Shown: in pieces, positions 57,754 to 64,000 of the stretch
Layout of the letters: every line of letters starts with the position of its first letter
Position numbering within the stretch: position 1 is the stretch's first letter
Origin: Clostridia bacterium
GTDB lineage: Bacteria; Bacillota; Clostridia; Christensenellales; Borkfalkiaceae
Assembly (NCBI GenBank): GCA_017536205.1
Contig: JAFXHX010000003.1
Coordinates: forward strand, 62,001 to 126,000
DNA: 64,000 nt
Direction of reading: 5' to 3'
Made by a program: the position numbers and the translations under genes
Notes under the pieces: model-generated
Told to the model about the DNA's origin: nothing
Database searches by the model: none
The model's input: the letters and a program-made list of their open reading frames with translations, nothing else

Positions 57754-58729
57754 AGCATAGCAAATAGCAAAGCAAAAACGCAAAGATTCCAGAAACTACT
57801 TTACACGCTATAAAAAACGCACCTTTAACGTTTGCCGAGCCTAAAAAGGAAAGTGACTGCATTATTACCGATGCGCCCGAAAAGGTTATTAAAAAGGAGC
57901 ATAGTGAAACGGTTAAAGGGTTACACCCCATACTTGAAAGCATACTGCAACCTTTGGTAAACTCTATAAGTCCGCAAGTAAAGGCGATAGAAACTTCGTT
58001 TCCACTTGCCCCTAACTTTAATAGCAAGGGGTTTAGTAGGTAATAAAAAGGCGTTAAAACCTTAAAGTCAATAAGTATTTGTGCCAAAACGTAAAACACG
58101 CTTACAAAGCCACCAACTACGATTGCCGATATAACCGAAGAATAAACGGCTTCGTATAAAAAGTTATCGCAGTTAGTCGTTTTAGGTAAAAACTTACTAG
58201 CACCACCGTTTTCACCGTACTTTCTAAACAAAATGGTGGTAATTATTGCAGATAAAACGTGCGAAATATAAATTATAAACCCTGCCGTTTTACTTTGTAG
58301 CATTGAAACGCCAACCGCGCCTATTATAAAAAGTGGGCCTGAAGTTGAACATAAAATGGAAAGTCTATGTGCTTCTCCACCCGATATTGCACTTTCAAGG
58401 TACAAATCTTTAACTATTTTACTGCCAACGGGGTAGCCCGATAAAACGCTCATAAAAAAGGCGTAAGCAGATATTCCGTCAAGGTTAAAAAGTAGTTTTG
58501 TAATCGGCGTAAAAACTTTGGTAATTTTAGTAAGCACTCCCGTTTTAGTAAGCAAGGCAGTTAGAAAAAAGTATGGAAGTAGCGATGGTAAAACGGTTAT
58601 TGCCCAAAGCATAATTCCGTCTTTGGTAACTGAAACGTACTTGTCTGGAAATATTGCTAAAACGATAATAAAGAAAATCAAAATTATCGTTATCGCTACC
58701 TTTAAAGCGTTAATTTTAGTTAATCTCAT
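57740..58729 (-). CDS. ylbJ: YlbJ-type sporulation integral membrane protein
   Basis: This 329-residue membrane protein of the nucleoside-recognition (gate) fold has about eight segments, including a conserved LPYFFLTALLTKTGVLTKITKVFTPITKLLFNLDGISAYAFFMSVLSGYPVGSKIVKDLY motif. The last part, GYPVGSK, is the family fingerprint. In Bacillus ylbJ adjoins ylbH-coaD, matching this place exactly and supporting the name over a plain nucleoside transporter label. It suggests a sporulating ancestry, though sporulation in this organism is not shown. TATAAT lies five bases before the ATG. Confidence 0.88.
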   Translation of the reverse strand: MRLTKINALKVAITIILIFFIIVLAIFPDKYVSVTKDGIMLWAITVLPSLLPYFFLTALLTKTGVLTKITKVFTPITKLLFNLDGISAYAFFMSVLSGYPVGSKIVKDLYLESAISGGEAHRLSILCSTSGPLFIIGAVGVSMLQSKTAGFIIYISHVLSAIITTILFRKYGENGGASKFLPKTTNCDNFLYEAVYSSVISAIVVGGFVSVFYVLAQILIDFKVLTPFYYLLNPLLLKLGASGNEVSIAFTCGLIEFTKGCSMLSSMGCNPLTVSLCSFLITFSGASVIMQSLSFLGSANVKGAFFIACKVVSGIFAFLLCYLLCFIFL

Positions 58730-58759
58730 ATTAAATTATAATTTTGAAAACGTTAAATT

Positions 58760-60067
58760 ATGTACACACTTTTCGATACCATTAAAAAAGAAGAAAATAA
58801 CGCACCGCTTGCAGATAGAATGCGCCCACAGTCCCTTAAAGAGTTTTTGGGGCAGTCGCACATCGTTTGCGACGGTAGTTTGTTAAAGCGTGCAATTATA
58901 AGCGATAAACTTGGAAGTTGCATTTTTTGGGGGCCACCCGGCACGGGTAAAACCACTCTTGCTAACGTAATAGCGTCGTCAACTAGTGGGTATTTTGTAA
59001 AGTTAAACGCCGTTACTAGTGGCGTGCAAGACGTTAAAAAGGCAATAGAAGTTGCAAGCGATAATTTGAAAATGCACGGCAAGCGCACCTATTTACTTCT
59101 TGACGAGTGCCACCGTTTTAACAAAACTCAACAAGACAGTTTACTTCCTTCTATCGAGAACGGAACTATTATTTTTATAGGCTCTACAACCGAAAACCCT
59201 TACGCTTCTATGACGCCTGCTATAATATCGAGATGCAGGGTGTTCGAGTTTAAGAGTTTAAGTGACGATATTATTGAAAAAGCACTCTATAAGGCGATTA
59301 GCGATAAAAAGCGTGGTTACGGAAATCTTGATTTATCCGTTTCGAGCGACGCTGTTAGGCATATTGCAGTTACCGCATCGGGCGACCTTAGAACTGCCTA
59401 TAACGCACTTGAGCTTGCCGTTTTAACAACGCCGGTGAGCGTTGACGGAAAAATAGAAGTTACCCTTAAAGACGCCGAGCAATCAATTCAAAAAAAGGCG
59501 CTCTCTATCGATGAGAACGGCTACTATCATATGCTTTCGGCATTTTGCAAATCACTTCGCGGTAGCGATAGCGACGCTGCGCTTTATTATAGCCAACGCT
59601 TAATAAAGGGTGGGTACGACCCCGTGCTAATTGCAAGAAGGCTAGTAGTTCACTCTGCAGAAGACGTGGGGCTTGCAGACCCGCAGGCGCTAGTTATTGC
59701 AACTAGTGCGTTAACTGCGCTTCAAAACCTTGGCGCGCCCGAAGGGTTAATTCCGTTATCGCAAGCAATTATTTACGTTTGTGAAGCGCCTAAATCTAAC
59801 TCCGTCGTGGTTGCGATGGATTTAGCAGAACAAGCCGTTGAAACGGTTAAAGACGACGAAGTTCCCCCGCACCTTATAAACGCAGTGTATCTAAGCAAAG
59901 AAGATAAGAAAAAAAGCGCCGAATATAAATACCCACACAATTACGGTGGCTACGTTGAGCAACAATATCTTCCTAATAAACTCGTAGGTAGCGTTTTTTA
60001 CAAACCAACTAATAACGGCTTTGAAGCCGAAATTAAAAATATTCGCCTTAAAAAAGGCAAAAAGTAA
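58760..60067 (+). CDS. rarA: replication-associated recombination protein A (RarA/MgsA)
   Basis: This AAA+ ATPase related to clamp loaders acts at stalled forks. The 435 residues show the N-terminal PLADRMRPQSLKEFLGQSHI, Walker A FWGPPGTGKTTLANVIA (about residue 55), Walker B LLLDECHRFNKTQQDSLLP, sensor SRCRVFEF, and the C-terminal MgsA part (DDEVPPHLINAVYLSKEDKK, YKYPHNYGGYVEQQYLP). The leader is about 11 bases with no Shine-Dalgarno site; TATAAT lies at 58737-58742 but the -35 is poor. wecB follows nine bases after the stop. Confidence 0.95.
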   Translation: MYTLFDTIKKEENNAPLADRMRPQSLKEFLGQSHIVCDGSLLKRAIISDKLGSCIFWGPPGTGKTTLANVIASSTSGYFVKLNAVTSGVQDVKKAIEVASDNLKMHGKRTYLLLDECHRFNKTQQDSLLPSIENGTIIFIGSTTENPYASMTPAIISRCRVFEFKSLSDDIIEKALYKAISDKKRGYGNLDLSVSSDAVRHIAVTASGDLRTAYNALELAVLTTPVSVDGKIEVTLKDAEQSIQKKALSIDENGYYHMLSAFCKSLRGSDSDAALYYSQRLIKGGYDPVLIARRLVVHSAEDVGLADPQALVIATSALTALQNLGAPEGLIPLSQAIIYVCEAPKSNSVVVAMDLAEQAVETVKDDEVPPHLINAVYLSKEDKKKSAEYKYPHNYGGYVEQQYLPNKLVGSVFYKPTNNGFEAEIKNIRLKKGKK

Positions 60068-60076
60068 GGAGTAGAA

Positions 60077-61255
60077 ATGAAACTCGATTTTAGTAACGTT
60101 TCTTTTAGAAACGACGGTAAACTTAAACTACTTATAATCGTTGGCACTCGCCCCGAAATTATAAGGCTTGCCGAAGTTATTAAAAAATGCCGTAAATACT
60201 TCGATTGTATTTTGGCTCACACCGGGCAAAATTACGACTATAATTTAAACGGCGTGTTCTTCAAAGACCTTTCGCTCGACGCTCCCGACGTGTATTTAGA
60301 CTCCGTTGGCGACGATTTAGGGGCAACCATAGGCAACATTATAAACTCGTCTTATAAACTTATGGCAGAAATTAAGCCCGACGCACTTCTTATTTTAGGC
60401 GACACTAACTCTTGTCTTTCTGCAATTCCTGCTAAAAGACTTCATATTCCCATTTTCCATATGGAAGCGGGCAACCGTTGTAAAGACGAGTGCTTACCCG
60501 AAGAAACTAATAGAAGAATTGTCGATATTATATCAGACGTTAACCTTCCTTATAGCGAACACGCAAGAAGATATCTTGCCGACTGTGGTCTACCTAAAGA
60601 AAGAACGTTTGTAACGGGTTCACCCATGGCAGAAGTGCTTGCAAATCATTTAAACGGCATTGAAAGTTCAACGGTGCTTAAAGACCTTAATCTTGAAAAA
60701 GGCAAGTATATTCTTTTATCGGCTCACCGTGAAGAGAATATCGACACTGAGAATAACTTTATATCGCTATTCACGGCAATAAACGAACTTGCTAAAAAGT
60801 ACGATATGCCCATACTTTACTCTTGCCACCCAAGAAGTAGAAATCGCTTAAACGCATCGGGGTTTGAACTTGATGAAAGGGTTATTATGCACGAACCACT
60901 CGGTTTTTTAGATTATAATAACCTTCAAATGAACGCCTTTGCAGTTATTAGCGATAGTGGAACGTTACCTGAAGAAAGTTCGTTCTATACGTCGATAGGA
61001 AAGGCTTTCCCCGCAGTTTGTATTCGCACTTCAACCGAGCGCCCCGAAGCGCTTGAAAAGGCTTGTTTCGTGCTTGCAGGCATAAGTTCGGGTTCGCTTT
61101 TACAAGGCGTTGAAACGGCAGTTTCAATGGTGAAAGACGGGCTTTACGGAAAACCCGTTCCCGATTACGTTGACCAAAACGTTTCTGAAAAAGTGGTTAA
61201 AATTATTCAGTCTTACACTAAAATCGTTGATAAAATGGTTTGGCGTAAGTTTTAA
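60077..61255 (+). CDS. wecB: UDP-N-acetylglucosamine 2-epimerase
   Basis: This non-hydrolysing epimerase supplies UDP-ManNAc for wall or surface polymers. The 392 residues show LIIVGTRPEIIRLAEVI at the start, the GQNYDYNLNGVFF motif, LGDTNS, HMEAGNRCKDECLPEETNRRIVDIISDVNLPYSE, TVxG-type FVTGSPMAEV, SAHREENID and ISDSGTLPEESSFY. The internal E in PEETNRRIVD and the GTLPEE pattern are diagnostic. It is nine bases after rarA with AAGGAGTAGAA and directly precedes the capsule-regulator operon. Confidence 0.95.
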   Translation: MKLDFSNVSFRNDGKLKLLIIVGTRPEIIRLAEVIKKCRKYFDCILAHTGQNYDYNLNGVFFKDLSLDAPDVYLDSVGDDLGATIGNIINSSYKLMAEIKPDALLILGDTNSCLSAIPAKRLHIPIFHMEAGNRCKDECLPEETNRRIVDIISDVNLPYSEHARRYLADCGLPKERTFVTGSPMAEVLANHLNGIESSTVLKDLNLEKGKYILLSAHREENIDTENNFISLFTAINELAKKYDMPILYSCHPRSRNRLNASGFELDERVIMHEPLGFLDYNNLQMNAFAVISDSGTLPEESSFYTSIGKAFPAVCIRTSTERPEALEKACFVLAGISSGSLLQGVETAVSMVKDGLYGKPVPDYVDQNVSEKVVKIIQSYTKIVDKMVWRKF

Positions 61256-61265
61256 GGGCTTTTAC

Positions 61266-61294
61266 TTGACTTAATTAAATATTAAGTATATAAT
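61266..61294 (+). promoter_or_regulatory. promoter of the capsule regulator operon
   Basis: TTGACT (61266-61271), a 17-base spacer and a perfect TATAAT (61289-61294). A 90-base leader follows with a 9-bp inverted repeat. Confidence 0.75.
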
Positions 61295-61302
61295 AATATT
61301 AC

Positions 61303-61370
61303 TTATGCGCTAGTGCGTTACACTTGCAAAGAATGTTCTAAATTATTTCGTGCAAAATCAAAGCGCATAA
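61303..61370 (+). promoter_or_regulatory. long-range leader stem in front of the capsule operon
   Basis: TTATGCGCT (61303-61311) is exactly complementary to AGCGCATAA (61362-61370). The second arm ends two bases before the AGGGAG ribosome binding site, so the stem could affect translation of the first gene. Confidence 0.45.
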
Positions 61371-61382
61371 TTAGGGAGAATT

Positions 61383-62153
61383 ATGGAAGAAAACGTTCAA
61401 AAAGAACAAACCTTATCCGTAGCCGACCTTTTAGAAATTATTAGGGCAGGTCTTATTTGGATTGTCGCTATAACGCTCGTTTGCTTGGCGCTTGGCGTTG
61501 GCTATGCGTACGGCGTGCAACCTACTTCATATACGGCTAAACTCAATGCGTATTTTTACGTTGATAGTTACGAAAATATCGACGGTGAAAAGTACGAAGT
61601 TTCAGAGCATACAAGATATCAATATTCTGCGCTTCTTGCTCAAGAGTGCGAAACGGTATTTAAAAGTAACGACGTTGTTTCTATCGTTAAGCAACAAGTT
61701 CCCGGAATAAACGTTTCGGCAGTTAAGTTTTCAGTTAGAGAAGATTCGCCTTTCTTTACCGTTTCTTACACGATTTCGGTGCACGGTGGCGACCAAAAGG
61801 CTTTAAAGCAACAGGTTGTTGACACGCTTAATAACTACGTTATGAAGAGTATGGACGTTATAAACGATAACGCAAATCCACACTGGCACAAGGGTAAGAT
61901 TTACGTTAACTCGCTTGCATCGGTAGATAACGTTTCGGTTAATGCAGAAACCGTTAAAACGATTGCACTTGCCTTTATTGCAGGTTTAGTTTTGTCGGTT
62001 GTATTCGTTTTATTAAAACACTTCCTTGACGATACCGTTAATTCGAGAGAGCAAGTTGAAATTATTACCGGCACTCAAATTATTGCGCTTATCGATATTT
62101 CGGCAAACCTTGTAGAAGATAATAAAGTAGTTCCCGCAAAGGAGGTAAAGTAG
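61383..62153 (+). CDS. capsular/exopolysaccharide chain-length regulator (Wzz/YveK type)
   Basis: This 256-residue membrane adaptor of the Wzz/CapA type sets polymer chain length and activates the partner tyrosine kinase. It has two membrane helices: residues 24-48 (GLIWIVAITLVCLALGVGYAYG) and 200-222 (TIALAFIAGLVLSVVFVLL). An exposed domain lies between them, and a short cytoplasmic tail includes NSREQVEIITGTQIIALID. The kinase gene follows by one base, its site (AAGGAGG) being inside this gene's end. LGGG-type AGGGAG precedes its own ATG. Confidence 0.88.
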   Translation: MEENVQKEQTLSVADLLEIIRAGLIWIVAITLVCLALGVGYAYGVQPTSYTAKLNAYFYVDSYENIDGEKYEVSEHTRYQYSALLAQECETVFKSNDVVSIVKQQVPGINVSAVKFSVREDSPFFTVSYTISVHGGDQKALKQQVVDTLNNYVMKSMDVINDNANPHWHKGKIYVNSLASVDNVSVNAETVKTIALAFIAGLVLSVVFVLLKHFLDDTVNSREQVEIITGTQIIALIDISANLVEDNKVVPAKEVK

Positions 62154-62154
62154 T

Positions 62155-62907
62155 ATGTCTTTAAAAAACTTGTTTTTTAAAAATAAAAAAGATAACTTCG
62201 ATACCGACGTTCCTAAAATAGTTGTAGGAAAAAGAACGGGCTCAAGCGAAAACTATTATAGGCTTAAAGACAATATTATTTACTACTCAGACAACGGCAA
62301 AAACAAAGTTTTTCAGTTTGAGTCGTCTATATCGGGCGAAGGTAAATCAACCGTTGTAGGCAACGTTGCAGTTGCCCTTGCAAAGAGTGGTAAAAAAGTT
62401 GTCGTCGTTGACCTTGACTTTAGAAGACCTAAAGTTCACAGAATGTTTAACGTTCCCAACCTTAACGGCATAACCGAATATATGCTCGACGAGTGCGACG
62501 ATTCGCAAATTATTAAAACTTCTGAATACGGGGTTGACGTTGTTAACCGTGGTAAAGCGGCGCACAACGCATCAATAATTTTCACCTCTAATAAGTTCAA
62601 AGCGCTTATTGAAAAACTTAAAGAAAATTACGATATGGTGCTTTTCGACTGCCCACCCGTACTTCTCGTTTCAGACTATATTCACTTTTCAAAACTTGCA
62701 GATACCATTATTTTCGTAGTTTGCAGTGGCGTTACTCACCGCAGTCAACTTAAAGAAGCAATCGAACTTCTTAAAAAGTGCAATCCTAATATTTTAGGTA
62801 CCGTTATGACGTATAGGAACGCGGGCAAGTTCTCGCTTAAATACGGTGGGTATTATAACGCTCGTTATTATCGCGACCTTAAAAATCATTATATGCAGGA
62901 GAGATAA
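62155..62907 (+). CDS. tyrosine kinase of the CpsD/CapB (BY-kinase) type
   Basis: This cytoplasmic BY-kinase of 250 residues needs the Wzz-like protein for activity. Walker A is FESSISGEGKSTVVGNVAVALAKS (about residues 55-77), Walker A' is VVVVDLDFRRPKVHRMF and Walker B is MVLFDCPPVLLVSDY. A tyrosine cluster ends the protein (LKYGGYYNARYYRDLKNHYMQ), the expected autophosphorylation site. The order adaptor-kinase-phosphatase matches capsule and EPS regulatory modules. The PHP phosphatase begins two bases later. Confidence 0.92.
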   Translation: MSLKNLFFKNKKDNFDTDVPKIVVGKRTGSSENYYRLKDNIIYYSDNGKNKVFQFESSISGEGKSTVVGNVAVALAKSGKKVVVVDLDFRRPKVHRMFNVPNLNGITEYMLDECDDSQIIKTSEYGVDVVNRGKAAHNASIIFTSNKFKALIEKLKENYDMVLFDCPPVLLVSDYIHFSKLADTIIFVVCSGVTHRSQLKEAIELLKKCNPNILGTVMTYRNAGKFSLKYGGYYNARYYRDLKNHYMQER

Positions 62908-62909
62908 TA

Positions 62910-63602
62910 ATGTTCGATATTCACTCTCACGTTTTACCTTTCGTTGACGACGGCAGTTCTTCATTAGAAAGTTCGCTAGACCTTATCAAAACGGAAATGG
63001 CAAACGGTGTGACTGACATTATGCTAACGCCACACTTTAAAAGGGGAATATACGATTACGGCGTAGATGAACTTAAAGAAAAGTTCTTGGCTTTTAAAGA
63101 AGAAACAAGAAAGGCAGGGCTTAACGTTAACCTTTACCTTGGTCAAGAAGTTTATTGCGACCGTTACGTTTACGACCATATTAAAGAAGGCAAAGTTCTT
63201 ACTCTTAACGGCACACGTTATATTTTAATAGAGTTCGATTACTTTACCGAAACCGATATTTTAGATTACGTTTATAATATAGTAATGCTTGGCTATAAGC
63301 CTATAATCGCGCATATAGAGCGATATAGTTACCTTGACTGGAACACCATATTCGACTTAAAGCAAATGGGTGCGCTTATTCAAGTTAACGCGTTTAGTAT
63401 AACGGGCGATTTTGGCAGGCAATTTCAAAAAAAGGTTATAAGCGCAATTAAAAAAGGGCTTATCGACTTCGTTGCGAGCGACGTTCACAGTGGTAGAGAT
63501 TGCGTTATGCAAAAGGCGTATAAAACGCTTTTGAAACACGCTGGAAGAACGCTTACCGATAGGGTTTTTAAACACAACGCAGAACAACTTTTTAAAAACT
63601 AA
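62910..63602 (+). CDS. tyrosine phosphatase of the CpsB/CapC (PHP) type
   Basis: This Mn-dependent PHP-fold phosphatase dephosphorylates the CpsD-type kinase. The 230 residues start with the metal motif MFDIHSHVLPFVDDGSSSLE (HxH, residues 4-6). Further ligands follow in MLTPHFKRGIY, YLGQEVYC, PIIAHIERYSYL and FVASDVHSG. The order matches CpsB. AGGAGAGATAATA precedes the ATG. A terminator at about 63609 closes the operon. Confidence 0.92.
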   Translation: MFDIHSHVLPFVDDGSSSLESSLDLIKTEMANGVTDIMLTPHFKRGIYDYGVDELKEKFLAFKEETRKAGLNVNLYLGQEVYCDRYVYDHIKEGKVLTLNGTRYILIEFDYFTETDILDYVYNIVMLGYKPIIAHIERYSYLDWNTIFDLKQMGALIQVNAFSITGDFGRQFQKKVISAIKKGLIDFVASDVHSGRDCVMQKAYKTLLKHAGRTLTDRVFKHNAEQLFKN

Positions 63603-63608
63603 AACTTT

Positions 63609-63640
63609 AAAAAACTCTCACGAAAAGTGGGAGTTTTTTG
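63609..63640 (+). terminator. terminator of the capsule regulator operon
   Basis: AAACTCTCAC pairs with GTGGGAGTTT (one G-U) over GAAAA, followed by a T run. It resembles the hairpin after clpX. Confidence 0.85.
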
Positions 63641-63670
63641 TATTTAAAAACAACTTAATAACATATATAA

Positions 63671-63712
63671 AGCCGTTATAGCATAAGTTAAGTTATGAAA
63701 AAAATAACGGCT
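63671..63712 (+). promoter_or_regulatory. hairpin spanning the start codon of the last gene
   Basis: AGCCGTTAT (63671-63679) is exactly complementary to ATAACGGCT (63704-63712). The ATG at 63695 lies in the loop and a TTTATATTTTTT tract follows. It could limit initiation or act as a weak terminator. Confidence 0.4.
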
Positions 63713-64000
63713 TTTATATTTTTTATAGTAGCAGTTTTAGTAATGGTTATAGCGCCGTTTTTAACTAATACTAAAACTCAAACGAAAGAAAACGGCGCAA
63801 TACTTTCCGTTTGGCAAATAGATAGTTTTGAAGGTGGCTCGGGAAGTAGAACTAGTTTTTTAAGAAAGGTGCTACTTAATTACACAAAACAAAACCCAAC
63901 CGTTAGCGTTTTAGTGTCGTCACACACCCCTAGTAGCGCAACTAGCCTTATTGAAAAAGGGGTACTACCAGACGTTATATCGTATGGTCCGTGTTCGGTT
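63695..64000 (+). CDS. exported protein, probably extracellular solute-binding (partial)
   Basis: The first 102 codons are seen; the frame runs off the window. A signal sequence or anchor (KKITAFIFFIVAVLVMVIAPFL) is followed by a soluble start: GAILSVWQIDSFEGGSGSRTSFLRKVLLNYTKQNPTVSVLVSS, then LIEKGVLPDVISYGP. That pattern (W-x-x-D-x-F-E-G-G, an alpha/beta strand, PDVISYG) is the opening of family 1 extracellular solute-binding proteins of sugar ABC importers. There is no cysteine at the usual lipobox. No Shine-Dalgarno sequence is visible and the start lies inside a hairpin. Direction and role need the rest of the gene. Confidence 0.65.
   Translation, partial: MKKITAFIFFIVAVLVMVIAPFLTNTKTQTKENGAILSVWQIDSFEGGSGSRTSFLRKVLLNYTKQNPTVSVLVSSHTPSSATSLIEKGVLPDVISYGPCSV

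Overview
The window looks like chromosome from a low-GC Gram-positive bacterium of the Clostridia type (Bacillota), probably an uncultured gut lineage. The evidence is the large SRP RNA with an Alu-type 5' domain, a T-box in front of ileS, an FMN riboswitch in front of a RibU-type riboflavin transporter, and sepF, ylbJ and rqcH. Small conserved blocks match Bacillus/Clostridium order: obg-yhbY-nadD-yqeK-rsfS, tsaE-tsaB-rimI, tig-clpP-clpX-lon-engB and rsmD-coaD-ylbJ. The genus cannot be fixed from the sequence alone. No transposase, prophage gene, tRNA or CRISPR array was seen.

Layout. 1-7 kb: the 5' part of guaB, two envelope proteins of unknown role, a sugar-type ABC ATPase next to a PucR/CdaR-type regulator with a palindromic operator, a cysteine desulfurase and a divergent Se/S-carrier-like protein. 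7-19 kb: nth-obg-yhbY, nadD/yqeK-rsfS, a degenerate DeoC-like protein, the FMN riboswitch with ribU, then tsaE-tsaB-rimI-hydrolase-murF-ddl, ending at the RNase P RNA gene. 19-30 kb: a CofE-like protein, ychF, argS, a phosphatase, mscL, malic enzyme, a WYL regulator, murG and galE. Three intergenic gaps here carry five copies of a dispersed structured repeat. 30-32.3 kb: an AT-richer, probably foreign segment with a secreted cysteine-peptidase-like protein and a lipoprotein, marked by two tandem duplications. 32.3-45 kb: sepF-yggS, the SRP RNA, T-box ileS with an rRNA-type methyltransferase and a pseudouridine synthase, a MntP-like protein, a surface protein, feoAB with a second pseudouridine synthase, and rqcH. 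45-58 kb: protein quality control (tig, clpP, clpX, lon), engB, glyA, an ABC exporter, rsmD-coaD and ylbJ. 58-64 kb: rarA-wecB and a capsule or exopolysaccharide tyrosine kinase/phosphatase operon, ending in a partial gene.

The strongest general observation is transcriptional. At least seven genes (nadD, tsaE, murG, the MntP-like gene, an SDR gene, a DUF6062-like gene and a 74-aa membrane protein) have a TAAAAT or TATAAT box ending exactly six bases before the start codon, and no Shine-Dalgarno sequence. Their mRNAs should be leaderless, whereas other genes here have ordinary leaders with AGGAG-type sites. Other points worth following are the repeat family, an alpha/beta hydrolase whose only well-placed start is ATC, a DeoC homologue without its catalytic residues, and a very short SepF. 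All functional calls are by eye from motifs and gene order; no database search was run.
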